49,077 nucleotides of DNA from Candidatus Aminicenantota bacterium (GCA_030603565.1 JAUVXM010000012.1:1-49077); one strand, 5' to 3'. Numbered from the stretch's first letter, positions 18,030 through 28,148 are shown. Translations and numbers: made by a program. The notes: generated from the letters alone by a model not told the origin.

Positions 18030-20399
18030 ATGAAGCGCCTCTCAACTTTTATATATTTTCTTTTGCTGTCCTCAGGAATTGCCTTCCTTATCTGTTTATT
18101 TACAAAAGCTTCATCTTTTTCTATTCTTGAGCACAAATTTCGCCCTTCATTTCTCTTTATGACATCAACTGTTGGCATAATCTTATTACTACTTTTACTT
18201 TTGTGGTATCTTGCCGCAAAAACGGAAAGCAAGATTTTCCAAGCAGAATACAAATCCCTTCTCAGGGAAGATTTACTTATATTCCTCCCTTTTAGTATTT
18301 TTCTTATTTCCCCCCTTCTGCTTAATTACTATCTGACCTCCGCTGATTTCCGGCACCGCCTTAAGCTGCTGTTCCTATTTGCTCTCATCGCTTTTGTCTA
18401 TCTTAAACTTGCTCAGATCAACCGGCACATGCAATTGCAATCCCGACTTAAAAAAACAATTTCCCGCTTTAAATCTCTTTCCAGCCGCAAACGGCTGGCC
18501 ATTCTCTTTATAATCGCTTTCGTTATTTACAATATTTGCACCTTTGTCATAGTTTCAAGTAGATTTGCCTATTCCGGAGACGAACCTTATTATCTTCTTA
18601 CTACCCACAGCCTTTATCAAGACCAAGACATCAATGTGGCCGACGAATATGAAGATTCAAGCTATTTTAATTTTTATCCCAAAGAGCTCTACCCCAACCT
18701 CAGGCTTAGAGCTTATGCCAGATTCGGCCGCAAAGGCACTGACTATGCTTACCCCATAAGCCAACCCGGTATTTCCGTCCTGATGCTGCCCTTTTACTGG
18801 CTCAGCCAGTTTTTTAAAGGAAAAACCCTGATCTTTATTTTAAAAGGAAGTCTGGCCATATGGTCAGTTCTACTTGGGCTGCAACTCTATCTTTTTGCCC
18901 GGGAACATTGGAAACGGGAAAACTCCGCTCTCCTGCTCTGGTTTATCTATTCTTTTTCAGCCCCGGTTCTTTTTTATTCCATCCATCTCTACCCCGAAAT
19001 TCCCATCGCCCTGTTTTCTTTCTTCATTTACCGAAAAATTCGTTCTCCCGCTCCAATATCCACCCTCCAGTACTTTTTTCTCGGATTTCTATTATCTCTC
19101 TTTTTCTGGTTCGGATTAAAATACAATATGATATTCTGGCCGCTCCTTATTGTATCCCTTTATTTCCTGCTGAAAGAACACAAAGCGGGGTGGAAGATCA
19201 TCTACTTTCTCTTTTTTCCTATCCTTTCGCTCGGTTTGAACTACCTATACATCTATGAGCTATACGGAACTTATAATCCCATTGCCATTTATGAAGGGGT
19301 CGTAAGCGCCAATACTCTAAAAAACTTCAAGGACATCATTATAAATACCCCGGTGATGCTGCGAATAGATTCTTTTCTGGATTACTTCCTCGACCAGAGA
19401 GACGGGCTCCTGCTCTATTCCCCTCTATATTTCTTTGCCTTCCTGGGAATTATTGAAGCTTTCAGAAAATCAAAAAAAGATCTATTTGCCCTCTTGTTCA
19501 TCTCCGCCCCTTTTATCCTTAATTATGCTTTTTTCGCTCATAGGCAAGGAAGCTGTCCCCAAGGACGGATACTCTCCCCCTTATCCTGGGTCGGTATCAT
19601 TCTGGTCGGATACTTTCTCGTCCATAACCGGAAAAAAATATATACTGCGCTTTTTAAAGCAGCCTGCCTGGTAAGTCTGGTAATCCCCATTCTTATCCTC
19701 CGCCATCCCTCTTTTCTTTATCAACCAACAACCCATGAGTATACTTTCAGAGGGAGTGAGCTCTTTATCTCGCTTAGCAATCTTTACTTTTATCTCCCAG
19801 GTCTCCTGCCTTCCTTTCTTAAACACAATAACTTCGGATATATCCCTAATTATATCTGGATGATTCTTGTCCTGTTTTTTGGGCTGGGATATCTTGTGAA
19901 AAAAGATATCAAGCACTCCCCCCGGTTTTTTTCCAAAGTACTTATAGTCTATCTGATTTTATTGTTGTTCTTTACCTGGTTTTCTCTCTTCCCCCGTACT
20001 TCCTTGATCCTTCCTCTCAAAGCCAGGTATTCCCCAGGGAAAACCCTCGGTTTTTATGTGGAGCGAGAATATTTAAGAATGATAAATCCGGGAGAGTTTT
20101 ATCTCACTAAAAATCAGCATGATTACAATTTTATTTTTGCCTCACGCAGGGAGATAGAAGAATTAAAAATTAAATTCGGGACCGCAGAGGGAAACTTTAG
20201 GGTGGAATTAATACTTTTTGATGAAATCCTTTTTAAAGGGGAAACAACCAAAAAGATCCGGACCATATCCTCCCCTTCTCCCCCCATGTATCGGTTTAAA
20301 AACTCGCATCTTTACCAGATGAAAATCAGGTTTGAACAGATATCCGGCGAGCCGGTAACAAAAAATCCTTTTTTCTTTTCAATCTATCCGAAAGATTAG
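18030..20399 (+). CDS. Large polytopic membrane protein, putative GT-C glycosyltransferase
   Basis: This 789-aa inner-membrane protein has roughly a dozen hydrophobic helices and an extracytoplasmic C-terminal domain of about 130 residues. After the third helix group comes YSGDEPYYLLTTHSLYQDQD (D184, E185), the kind of acidic motif found in the first external loop of GT-C transferases that use polyprenyl-phosphate sugars. Related uncharacterised bacterial proteins keep this block. The acceptor and sugar are unknown. No Shine-Dalgarno precedes the ATG, and 5' and 3' ends abut copies of the family-1 repeat, so the gene may have moved or been duplicated as a cassette. Its own promoter was not recognised. 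Confidence 0.7.
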   Translation: MKRLSTFIYFLLLSSGIAFLICLFTKASSFSILEHKFRPSFLFMTSTVGIILLLLLLLWYLAAKTESKIFQAEYKSLLREDLLIFLPFSIFLISPLLLNYYLTSADFRHRLKLLFLFALIAFVYLKLAQINRHMQLQSRLKKTISRFKSLSSRKRLAILFIIAFVIYNICTFVIVSSRFAYSGDEPYYLLTTHSLYQDQDINVADEYEDSSYFNFYPKELYPNLRLRAYARFGRKGTDYAYPISQPGISVLMLPFYWLSQFFKGKTLIFILKGSLAIWSVLLGLQLYLFAREHWKRENSALLLWFIYSFSAPVLFYSIHLYPEIPIALFSFFIYRKIRSPAPISTLQYFFLGFLLSLFFWFGLKYNMIFWPLLIVSLYFLLKEHKAGWKIIYFLFFPILSLGLNYLYIYELYGTYNPIAIYEGVVSANTLKNFKDIIINTPVMLRIDSFLDYFLDQRDGLLLYSPLYFFAFLGIIEAFRKSKKDLFALLFISAPFILNYAFFAHRQGSCPQGRILSPLSWVGIILVGYFLVHNRKKIYTALFKAACLVSLVIPILILRHPSFLYQPTTHEYTFRGSELFISLSNLYFYLPGLLPSFLKHNNFGYIPNYIWMILVLFFGLGYLVKKDIKHSPRFFSKVLIVYLILLLFFTWFSLFPRTSLILPLKARYSPGKTLGFYVEREYLRMINPGEFYLTKNQHDYNFIFASRREIEELKIKFGTAEGNFRVELILFDEILFKGETTKKIRTISSPSPPMYRFKNSHLYQMKIRFEQISGEPVTKNPFFFSIYPKD

Positions 20400-20400
20400 A

Positions 20401-20687
20401 ATATATAACCTGAATTATTCACGAGTCGAGGTTGCCGCAGATACGAGGCGCAGGGGATGAAGCTGTGGTATTTCACCGCGAATCCGCTGCAACAAAGTAG
20501 ATGCGGTGAGATCGGCTCGCTCGTAGAGTAAAAAATGTCGATTAGAATTAAATATTTTTTCGAAAACGAAAAGGTTATTTATTAACTGTGAATATTCGTG
20601 CCTAATATTGTTTTTTTCTATTTGCTGTTTACTGTTTTCCATTTTCTAAGTATCATTCATATCGACATCTTTTATGAATAGTTCAGG
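20401..20687 (+). repeat. Complete family-1 dispersed repeat
   Basis: This is the only copy with both ends visible. Left end CCTGAATTATTCACGAGTCG starts at 20409; right end TCGACATCTTTTATGAATAG plus TTCAGG ends at 20687. The ends are imperfect inverted repeats. The interior (to about 20545) is shared with 1-110 and, inverted, with 48530-48585. The remainder is A/T-rich ('tgctgtttactgttttcc'). No open frame suggests a transposase, so it looks like a non-autonomous, MITE-like element. The right end runs into the THEP1-like gene on the minus strand and supplies its last codons. Confidence 0.8.
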
Positions 20688-21188
20688 ATTAGTCATCCGA
20701 GCATAAATATCTTTATCCTTAATATCAAATATCTTTATATCCTCTCCCTGAAGCTTTGTTTTTAAGAAGTTATCCAGGATGCAATCCCTTACAACCAAGA
20801 GGAAAGGGGGAGAAGCCTGAAAAAGAACTTGCTCCAAAGCCGGCCATAATCCTCTGCCCTCTAACTCCAGGGGACCTACTTCATCCACAATACAAAATTC
20901 AGAATCCCGGCCCTGTAAAATTATCTTCTTTGCCAGAGCAAGGGTTTCAGGGATAAAAAAGAAAGGCCCGCTTTTCTCCCAGTTTTTCTCCTCCTCACGC
21001 CGGATAAAAGGAACGGATTGCCCGGCTTTAAGGTCAAAAAGATCATAGCCTGCAACTCTATTTTTCTCCCAGACAGATTCGCTTAGAAATCCGCCAAACT
21101 TGACCCCAGACTGCTTTATTTCGGAGTAGAGCTTCTTGAGCAAGCCGGTCTTCCCATAATGGACCGGGCCGGTAAGTAGGTAGATCAT
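20646..21188 (-). CDS. THEP1-like nucleoside-triphosphatase
   Basis: This 180-aa P-loop NTPase of the THEP1/PF03266 family has Walker A GPVHYGKT (residues 7-14), Walker B FCIVDEVGPLEL, and the family blocks KFGGFLSESV and GYDLFDLKAG. THEP1 proteins hydrolyse NTPs and can phosphorylate nucleosides; the cell role is unknown. The ATG is preceded by AGGGG and lies 13 bp after the C69 peptidase gene, so they are co-transcribed. The final residues NPELFIKDVDMNDT are encoded by the inverted end of a dispersed repeat, which also gives the stop. The original C-terminus may have been replaced. Confidence 0.85.
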   Translation of the reverse strand: MIYLLTGPVHYGKTGLLKKLYSEIKQSGVKFGGFLSESVWEKNRVAGYDLFDLKAGQSVPFIRREEEKNWEKSGPFFFIPETLALAKKIILQGRDSEFCIVDEVGPLELEGRGLWPALEQVLFQASPPFLLVVRDCILDNFLKTKLQGEDIKIFDIKDKDIYARMTNPELFIKDVDMNDT

Positions 21189-21201
21189 CCCCTAAAAAAA
21201 C

Positions 21202-22854
21202 TTAGTTCAGGCGTCCGTCCTTTTTTTCCTCGCCCCAGCCCGGCAGTTTAAATTGTTCAGGTTTTAATTTCAGAACTTTTTTCAACCATTCGGATGGATA
21301 TCCTTTACTGCGGGCACGTCCGTTTTCATCTTTTACATAGCCGTCATTATACTTACAGATCAAAAACTCACCCAGCTCGATCCAGCGCTTTACAACTGTC
21401 TCGCCCTGAGTAACAGAATAATTTGTAAGATACTCTTTCATAAGCTCAGGGTCGGTCTTAATCAAAGCAAGCGCGGTTTTATCAACCACGGGCTGCAGGG
21501 ATATGGCCTGCCCTTCCAGGGCTGCCTGCACCTTCTGGATGTCTTCGACCATGTATGAATATTTCAGATTGGCAAAATTGGATACAAAGTTAAATACCCA
21601 CCAGGCAGAATCCCAGGAAAATTCTCGCAAATCTCCCTTCGTAAAGGGCTTCGGTACATCCTGGATACAGCAGTAAAGCGGAACATAACAGGTAGCAAAA
21701 GTATCGTCTACTCCATACCAGTATACTCCTCCAACAGGATCAGGAAGCCATCCCCGCGACTGGGAGATAAAAGAAAAGGCAGTCTGTTGGGTCGAGATAG
21801 GCCGTTCCCAACTGTATTTCACTCCTTCAACTTCCCAGGTAAGTCCGCGGCAGCGGAGGGGGCTGCCAAAAGGACCCGCATCCACCCCTTTTCTCATGTC
21901 AAAAGGAGTCCCTTCGTAGTGGTCCCGCATGATGCCCATAACATCCGATAGAGAGAGTTTCTTGTCCGGTTTTATCCAGAGCGGGTAGGGTTTAGCGCCT
22001 TTTTCTCCCCGCTGAAAAGCCGGCGAAAGATTAAGAGATGGGGCACTGCGGCGGAACATACTCCAAACCCTGGCAGCACAGGTCCTGAGAGAGGAAGGTT
22101 TGGGAGGGTCAAAAGCATAGCGAAAACTAAAGGGTTTGCCGGATTTTTTATTATACAATCCTTTCCGCACTGCAAAACCAATAATATCCTCAGAATACAG
22201 GCAATTTTCCGGGTCTTTTAAAGGAAACTCCCCGATCCGGGACATATTGGCATGCCCTGAAATGTACCCGTCAGGGATCCTCAGGGCGACCCAGTTCGCA
22301 CCTTTTTCCCCCGGCCCTTTACCTATCATCTCCATGATCCAGGCTTCATTTTCATCTGCAATCGAAAATGATTCCCCGCTGCTTCCGTATCCATAATCTT
22401 CAACCAAGCCGGTCATCACCTTAATAGCTTCCCTGGCAGTTTTTGCCCGCTGCAGGGCAAGCCTCATCATCGTAAAATAATGAAGCAATCCATCCGGATT
22501 ACGCAACTCGCTGCGGCCGCCAAAGGTGGTCTCACCAATAGCTACTTGAAATTCATTCATAAGGCCTACTACAGCATATGTATAAGCAGGCTGTTTTATT
22601 TTCCCTTTCAGTTTTCCGTCCCGGCCGGTAATCTCAAAATAATCATCAGGACCGTATTCCTTTGCCGGAATATTCTGTAAAGTAGCTAAAAATTCCCCGT
22701 CACAGGTGTAAGTGATCATCACAGCGCCGTCTTTTGAGGCTCCTTTGGTCACTAAAAAGCTCGAACAATTGTCGGTCTCTGCCTGGGCCGCCAGATCGAC
22801 TGCGAATAAACCCAAAAATAAGACAAGAAAAAATGAAATGATTTTAGGCTGCAT
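21202..22854 (-). CDS. Secreted C69-family dipeptidase
   Basis: This 550-aa Ntn-type peptidase of family C69 (PepD-like) likely works in the periplasm. A signal peptide (residues 1-25, ending AAQA) is followed by the putative nucleophile C30 in ETDNCSSFLVTKGASKDG. Other family blocks are YAVVGLMNEFQVAIGETTFGG, YGYGSSGESFSIADENEAWIMEM, VALRIPDGYISGHANMSRIG and DPFGSPLR-like GPFGSPLRCRG. The Cys lies about five residues after the expected signal cleavage, so further processing would be needed for it to be N-terminal. AAGGAGGG precedes the ATG. It sits between the DUF5916 protein and the THEP1-like NTPase in a likely operon. Confidence 0.9.
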   Translation of the reverse strand: MQPKIISFFLVLFLGLFAVDLAAQAETDNCSSFLVTKGASKDGAVMITYTCDGEFLATLQNIPAKEYGPDDYFEITGRDGKLKGKIKQPAYTYAVVGLMNEFQVAIGETTFGGRSELRNPDGLLHYFTMMRLALQRAKTAREAIKVMTGLVEDYGYGSSGESFSIADENEAWIMEMIGKGPGEKGANWVALRIPDGYISGHANMSRIGEFPLKDPENCLYSEDIIGFAVRKGLYNKKSGKPFSFRYAFDPPKPSSLRTCAARVWSMFRRSAPSLNLSPAFQRGEKGAKPYPLWIKPDKKLSLSDVMGIMRDHYEGTPFDMRKGVDAGPFGSPLRCRGLTWEVEGVKYSWERPISTQQTAFSFISQSRGWLPDPVGGVYWYGVDDTFATCYVPLYCCIQDVPKPFTKGDLREFSWDSAWWVFNFVSNFANLKYSYMVEDIQKVQAALEGQAISLQPVVDKTALALIKTDPELMKEYLTNYSVTQGETVVKRWIELGEFLICKYNDGYVKDENGRARSKGYPSEWLKKVLKLKPEQFKLPGWGEEKKDGRLN

Positions 22855-22887
22855 AATATTTCCCTCCTTCTTAAAAATTCAGAGACA

Positions 22888-25065
22888 TTATATTCGCCAG
22901 GAATACTGGATCTTTATAAAAAATTGATTCAATTGCGGCAATAATGTTCCCTGCGTATCCAGCCAATTCCTATTGTATACTAAAAATATATCTAAAATAC
23001 TGCGGTAAGTCCAGCGCAACCTTGTATTCATTCCCAGGGATTTTGTGAGATTATCATACTGGAAAAAGCTTAAAATCTGAAAATCGGGAGAAAAAAACAG
23101 ATTGAGGCGGGTCCGCGCCAACTGGATATCAACATCCCCTGCCGGTACCCTGCCAAAGTTCCATTCCCCTTCCAAGGCAAGATTGATCCGGTGAGAGGGG
23201 CGCCAGGCAAGCTGCCCCTGGCACTGGTTCATATGCCCGTTATAAAACGGTCCGAACCACCAGGTTAGTTTGGTCGTCACCCGGCGCTTACTGGCAGAAC
23301 AATATTCCAGGCGGTAACGTACCCAATGATATTTTCCCGCCTCTACGGAAACTCCTGGAGAAAGTTCAAAAGAATAAGGCAGTCTTTCCATCTGGGGCAC
23401 AAAATTAAATTCCACCCGGTCCCCGCTTTCAAGGTGCCAGTTAATGGGAGCAGTGAATATCCGCCACTGGAAAGGCTGGCCATCCAGATCGGTGACCATA
23501 CTTGTAAACAGTTCATACCATATCTGCCGCAGCCAGGATAACTGCGGGCGGGGTTTATAGGCAATGTTAATATTATATTTATATATCCCCTTCCAGGGAA
23601 CAAATCCCATTGCCGGCTCAAAATCCTCTCCGATCCGTTTTGCAGTCAGGGCAATATCCCAGAGGTCATTGGGGAAATCTATTTCAAATCCGCAGGCAGA
23701 ACGGTCACTTCCAACATCCTCGCGATTGTTTACCAGGCCCCAAACACCTATGAGAAAATTCTTGTCACCCTTAAAGTGGGAGGTTTTATAGACAAAATCC
23801 AGGCCCGCCATCCAGCTCTTTTTTTCACCCAGGGGGTCGCCGGCAGTCACAAGGAAACCCAGCTTAGATTCGCCCCATAAATTTTGAAAGCCGCGGGCAG
23901 CAAAAAGATTTGTCCTGGGAGCTAGTCCCCCCACCGGGCGGGTCAAGGTATCAAGCACCCCGAAATTAAAGCGACCGATACTGCCTGTAGCTTTTACCGC
24001 CAGGTCAATTGGAACTGCCTGCTCTTCTACAAGCCCGATACGCCGGCTGAAAAAAGGCACTATGTCTCTACTATGGCGAGATCCCATGCCCAGGCCGAAA
24101 TTGAATATATCCGAACCTTCCAGAAAAAAGGTCCTTTTTTCCGGAAAAAATAGCGGGAACCGGGTCAGGTTGGCCCTGCGGGTGTCGACCTCGGTTTCTG
24201 CAAAATCCGTATTAACGCTTAAAAGGCCCGTGACATTTCCCCCGAAATTTTTCATGACATCCAGGCCAGGTTCAAAATCCCTTATCGTAGATGACTCAGA
24301 GTCATCATGAGTCCGGCTGCCGAGCATATAAGGCCTTACTGTAAGTCCCATTCCCTGCTTAAAAGCAGGAAGAGCAGTTAGCCTTCCTCCCTGGCTGATA
24401 TGGGTGACTCTATAATTAAGGTTAGGTGCAGCCCAGCGGTCAGTTTCAAGTAAACGCTGGATGCGGCGCTCGACATTAAAACCCCATTGGGTCAGACCCG
24501 TCCTGAAGCGGATGGTCTTTGCCGGGATATATATCTCAGCACTCCAGCCTTGCTCAAACCGCCTGGATGCGGCTTCCCATATGCCATCCCACTGTTGATT
24601 CTCGCCTTCTCCTTCTCTCGCTATTAAGGCGTCATAACGGGCTCCATTGGGATTTACTGCAAAAATATAGCCGGTCCTGCCATTTAAAAATGTATCCAAC
24701 ACAACCTTAACATGGTCTTCCCCTCTGAGCCGCGCATCGCGTTGCATAGTATAGCTTACGATTTCTTCAGGACTGCTGTCATAACAGATAATACCAAAAT
24801 ATATTGCATTACTGGAGGCTGCAACCCGGATCTCGGTTCTTTCGCTGGGAGAAACCCCTTCCTGAGGTTCGACCATAGTCAAAGGTCCGATAGGGACAGC
24901 CTTTTCCCAGAAAGGCTCCGTCACACGGCCATCAAGTTTAAAGGAGCTTTTATCAGGAATAAAAAAAACTTCAGCTGACAACAGCGAGGTGTCTTTTTTC
25001 TGGGCCTGGATAAATCCAGGCGAGAGCACTAAAACTACAAGTAAAAATATAAGCGCTTTTTTCAT
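22888..25065 (-). CDS. DUF5916 outer-membrane-type protein with CBM9-like N-terminal domain
   Basis: This secreted protein has about 725 aa from the ATG at 25065, where MKKALIFLLVVLVLSPGFIQAQ forms a signal peptide; an in-frame start 18 bp earlier would only add residues ahead of it. Residues about 30-220 are a CBM9-like sugar-binding fold (FKLDGRVTEPFWEKA, AIYFGIICYDSSPEE, WSAEIYIPAKTIRF). The rest matches DUF5916, with FPEKRTFFLEGSDIFNFG and alternating strands that end in YSWRI, as expected of an outer-membrane barrel. The function is unknown; these proteins are common in polymer-degrading bacteria. The C69 gene begins 33 bp downstream. Confidence 0.88.
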   Translation of the reverse strand: MKKALIFLLVVLVLSPGFIQAQKKDTSLLSAEVFFIPDKSSFKLDGRVTEPFWEKAVPIGPLTMVEPQEGVSPSERTEIRVAASSNAIYFGIICYDSSPEEIVSYTMQRDARLRGEDHVKVVLDTFLNGRTGYIFAVNPNGARYDALIAREGEGENQQWDGIWEAASRRFEQGWSAEIYIPAKTIRFRTGLTQWGFNVERRIQRLLETDRWAAPNLNYRVTHISQGGRLTALPAFKQGMGLTVRPYMLGSRTHDDSESSTIRDFEPGLDVMKNFGGNVTGLLSVNTDFAETEVDTRRANLTRFPLFFPEKRTFFLEGSDIFNFGLGMGSRHSRDIVPFFSRRIGLVEEQAVPIDLAVKATGSIGRFNFGVLDTLTRPVGGLAPRTNLFAARGFQNLWGESKLGFLVTAGDPLGEKKSWMAGLDFVYKTSHFKGDKNFLIGVWGLVNNREDVGSDRSACGFEIDFPNDLWDIALTAKRIGEDFEPAMGFVPWKGIYKYNINIAYKPRPQLSWLRQIWYELFTSMVTDLDGQPFQWRIFTAPINWHLESGDRVEFNFVPQMERLPYSFELSPGVSVEAGKYHWVRYRLEYCSASKRRVTTKLTWWFGPFYNGHMNQCQGQLAWRPSHRINLALEGEWNFGRVPAGDVDIQLARTRLNLFFSPDFQILSFFQYDNLTKSLGMNTRLRWTYRSILDIFLVYNRNWLDTQGTLLPQLNQFFIKIQYSWRI

Positions 25066-25109
25066 AACCCCACTTTGTAGCACAGTGTCATATCCGAGTC
25101 AAAACAATT

Positions 25110-25195
25110 AAGGGATCAAGTCTTCATATTCTACATTTCTTTATCTGAAACTAATAAGGGTATATAAAATGTGGAATATGAAGACTTGATCCCTT
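25110..25195. repeat. REP-like inverted repeat (29-bp arms, one mismatch)
   Basis: The left arm (25110-25138) begins AAGGGATCAAGTCTTCATAT. The right arm (25167-25195) is its reverse complement except at one base; the spacer is 28 bp. The same core occurs at 31100-31181 and as single arms at 31988 and 43205. Its right end overlaps the stop codon of the ATPase gene. Confidence 0.9.
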
Positions 25196-25898
25196 ATTCT
25201 TCAGCAATAAGCATAGTCGCAGGGTCAAGTTTAAGAGGAAGCTCTCCCTGGGGTGGGAAATTATGGTTTTTGACCAGATTTAATCCTATATACTCCCCCT
25301 TAAAACTGAGAGTGAGTAAGACCGCTATCTCATCCAAGTAGTTTATCAGCACCTTCGGAATCCCGTCTTTATCAAATATCGGCTCATTCCCCCTGAGAGA
25401 AGCACTGAACCACACTTCAATGCCCATTTTTTCAGCAAATTCCCTGAATTTCCTCAAGTCATCAACTGAAGCTTTGGCAAAATCATAGCCATCTACGATA
25501 ACAGCCTCAGCCGCAAACTTCCCCTGTGTTATCATAACTTCCAGGCTTTTAAGGACCTGTTCAGTCCGGGCCCCTTCCTGAGAAAAATTCATGATAATCC
25601 GGTTCTTTATAATTTCATCATGCACTTCAATAGCTGATTCAAGTTTCCGTTTTTTAGATATCTCTTTAAAGATATCTTCATACCAGTTGATAATATAATC
25701 AACCCGGCTTGCATATGAAACATGGATGACAGGCTTTTTTTGAAACAGCTTGTCAGTAGCAATATGGACAAGGCTGGCTGTTTTACCAACTCCCTTTCGG
25801 GAAGCTAGAACACCGATATTTCCCTTTCCCAATCCGCCCTGGATCGACTTTTCCAGGATCCGCAGCGGGCTCCTCTTAATCAATTCTTTTTTTACCAT
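25194..25898 (-). CDS. RecA/KaiC-like P-loop ATPase, function unknown
   Basis: This 234-aa cytoplasmic protein has Walker A ASRKGVGKT (residues 32-40) and a Walker B-like AVIVDGYDFAKA. The layout (GLGKGNIGVLASRKGVGKTA, a central strand-helix region, FSASLRG) resembles the RecA/DnaB/KaiC ATPase core without extra domains. A good Shine-Dalgarno (AAGAGGAG) lies 6 nt before the ATG. It follows the EF-G gene by 17 bp on the same transcript. The pairing with EF-G might point to a translation-linked or ribosome-rescue role, but this is only context. The stop lies in the end of a REP-like repeat. I cannot name a family. Confidence 0.75.
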   Translation of the reverse strand: MVKKELIKRSPLRILEKSIQGGLGKGNIGVLASRKGVGKTASLVHIATDKLFQKKPVIHVSYASRVDYIINWYEDIFKEISKKRKLESAIEVHDEIIKNRIIMNFSQEGARTEQVLKSLEVMITQGKFAAEAVIVDGYDFAKASVDDLRKFREFAEKMGIEVWFSASLRGNEPIFDKDGIPKVLINYLDEIAVLLTLSFKGEYIGLNLVKNHNFPPQGELPLKLDPATMLIAEE

Positions 25899-25915
25899 TC
25901 AAGCTCCTCTTATTA

Positions 25916-28012
25916 TCACGATGTTTGAAGCCTTTGTTTTTCTTTATATTCCGCTATCAAGTCCTCAGCAATATTTTCCGGGACTCTGGCATGCTTTTTG
26001 AATTCCATGGTAAATTCCGCTTTGCCCTGACTCAAAGAACGGAGATTTGTAGCGTATCCGAACATCTCTATAAGGGGGACTTTCGCATCGATCCGGGAAA
26101 AATTCCCGTCTTCAACAGAACTTACAATAATACCCCGCCTCTGATTAATACTTGCAAACACACTTCCGGCAAATTCAGATGGGCTTTCAACCGAGACTTT
26201 CATAATGGGCTCTAAGATTCTGGGCTTTGCCTTCCTATAGGCCTGTTTAAAAGCTTCCCTAGCTGCAGTCTGAAATGCCAAGTCAGAAGAATCGACCGCA
26301 TGAGACTGGCCGTCATTTAAAGTGACCCTGATACCCTCAACAGGAAAACCGATAATCTGGCCCTTTTTAAGCGCCGCCTGGAAGCCTTTATTACAGGAAG
26401 GAATGAATTCTGTAGGAATGCGCCCGCCTTTGATCTTATTAACAAATTCGTATTTTCCCTTATTAAGGGGCTCAATAGATCCCTTTACCCGCGCGAACTG
26501 ACCGGAGCCACCTGTCTGTTTTTTATGAATGTAATCAAATTCCACCTGCTGGGTAATAGTTTCACGATATGCTACCTGAGGTTTGCCGGTTTCAACCTCG
26601 GCCCTGTATTCACGTTTCATCCGTTCCACATATACATCAAGATGAAGCTCACCCATCCCCTGGATGATAGTCTGGTTAGACTCTGAATCAACATAGGACC
26701 GGAATGTGGGGTCTTCCTTGGTAAACCGGTTCAAGGCCTTTTTCATATTATCCGATGCATTATTATCCACAGGTTTTACTGCCAGAGAAATAACGGGCTC
26801 AGGCACAAATATGGACGTCATGGTATAATCCAAACCCGGTTCTGTAAATGTATCTCCGGAAGCACACTCAATGCCAAATAAGGCAACAATCTCTCCGCTT
26901 CCGGCGCTATCAATATCTTCCGTGCGTTCTGCATGCATCCGGATAAGCCGGCCCACTCTGAATGTCTTCCGTAAACGGGTGTTAAAAAGTTCATCGCCTT
27001 TTTTTATACTTCCCTGGTATATCCGGATATATGTCAGCTGGCCGTAGGGGCCGTCCTCCAGTTTATAGGCAAGGGCAACACTCCCAGCCTCGCCATCAGA
27101 TAGAAGCTTTATCTTTTTTTTCTCATCAGCCAGATCAACAGCATAATTTTCCACATCACTGGGATTAGGAAGATAACGGACAACTGCATCCAACAGAGGC
27201 TGAACTCCCTTGTTTCTGTAAGCTGAACCCATAAATACCGGTGTCATCTCCTGAGATATCGTTCCGTTTCTTACGGCCTGGAATATCTGCTCTTCTGTCG
27301 GGCATTCCTCCAGGACAGCTTCCATCAGTTCGTCTGAAAACATGGTAACTGCATCAAGCATCTCCTCGCGCTTCTCTTCAGCTTCAGATCTCAATTCAGG
27401 AGGAATATCTTCTGTTCTGACGACTTCCCCATCCGCTCCGTCAAAATAGATCGCTTTCATCCTGACAAGGTCAATAATCCCCTTATGACCATCTTCCAGG
27501 CCGATGGGAACCTGCATAAGCACAGCATTATGTCCTAATTTGCTTTTTAAATGCTCTATGACCTTATAGGGATCAGCGCCTACCCGATCGCATTTATTAA
27601 TAAAAGCGATCCGGGGGACATGGTAGCGCTTAAGCTGCCTGTCAACCGTAATGGACTGTGACTGTACTCCCCCGACCGAACACAATACCAAAATCGCCCC
27701 ATCTAAAACACGCAAGGAACGTTCCACTTCTATCGTGAAGTCAACATGTCCGGGCGTGTCAATAATATTTATGGGATGGTCCTTCCATTTGACATGGGTT
27801 GCGGCTGAGGTAATAGTAATGCCCCGTTCTTTTTCCAGCTGCATCGAGTCCATCGTAGCGCCTATACCATCTTTGCCGCGCACTTCATGGGTCTTATGGA
27901 TCTTTTTGCAGTAAAAAAGGATCCTCTCTGTCAGGGTCGTCTTTCCGGAATCAATGTGCGCACTGATCCCTATATTTCGCATTTTTTCGATATCAGAATT
28001 TATTTCAATCAT
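25916..28012 (-). CDS. fusA: Elongation factor G
   Basis: This 698-aa translational GTPase moves tRNAs and mRNA during elongation. G1 is AHIDSGKTT (residues 18-26), then the [10 protein letters not shown] switch [10 protein letters not shown] (G3), NKCDRVGAD (G4) and domains II-V of normal length, ending in [11 protein letters not shown]. Most bacterial EF-G proteins have AHIDAGKTT. The Ser form is typical of mitochondrial EFG1 and of the spd-type EF-G of spirochaetes, planctomycetes and deltaproteobacteria, so this may be an spdEFG1-like protein. No rpsL, rpsG or tuf gene is adjacent. A weak AGGAAAGAG lies about 12 nt before the ATG. The leader contains a family-1 repeat fragment. Confidence 0.95.
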   Translation of the reverse strand: MIEINSDIEKMRNIGISAHIDSGKTTLTERILFYCKKIHKTHEVRGKDGIGATMDSMQLEKERGITITSAATHVKWKDHPINIIDTPGHVDFTIEVERSLRVLDGAILVLCSVGGVQSQSITVDRQLKRYHVPRIAFINKCDRVGADPYKVIEHLKSKLGHNAVLMQVPIGLEDGHKGIIDLVRMKAIYFDGADGEVVRTEDIPPELRSEAEEKREEMLDAVTMFSDELMEAVLEECPTEEQIFQAVRNGTISQEMTPVFMGSAYRNKGVQPLLDAVVRYLPNPSDVENYAVDLADEKKKIKLLSDGEAGSVALAYKLEDGPYGQLTYIRIYQGSIKKGDELFNTRLRKTFRVGRLIRMHAERTEDIDSAGSGEIVALFGIECASGDTFTEPGLDYTMTSIFVPEPVISLAVKPVDNNASDNMKKALNRFTKEDPTFRSYVDSESNQTIIQGMGELHLDVYVERMKREYRAEVETGKPQVAYRETITQQVEFDYIHKKQTGGSGQFARVKGSIEPLNKGKYEFVNKIKGGRIPTEFIPSCNKGFQAALKKGQIIGFPVEGIRVTLNDGQSHAVDSSDLAFQTAAREAFKQAYRKAKPRILEPIMKVSVESPSEFAGSVFASINQRRGIIVSSVEDGNFSRIDAKVPLIEMFGYATNLRSLSQGKAEFTMEFKKHARVPENIAEDLIAEYKEKQRLQTS

Positions 28013-28040
28013 TCAACTTTATCTCTTTCCTTTTATATGG

Positions 28041-28080
28041 GATCGTACCTGCGGCAACCTCGACTCGTGAATAATCCAGG
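28041..28080 (-). repeat. Family-1 repeat terminus in the EF-G leader
   Basis: This is an inverted left terminus: CGGCAACCTCGACTCGTGAA then TAATCCAGG, matching the reverse of 20409-20450. It lies between the predicted promoter and the start codon of the EF-G gene, so it is transcribed as part of the 5' leader. Confidence 0.75.
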
Positions 28081-28118
28081 TTAAACAGGGGCTTCTAAAT
28101 TTATCTTTGAAGTATTGG

Positions 28119-28148
28119 ATTATACACCAATAGCCCTGCTCTTGGCAA
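28119..28148 (-). promoter_or_regulatory. Sigma-70-like promoter for the EF-G operon
   Basis: On the minus strand TTGCCA (28148-28143) and TATAAT (28124-28119) are separated by 18 bp. The leader to the start codon at 28012 would be about 100 nt and includes the repeat terminus. Confidence 0.6.
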
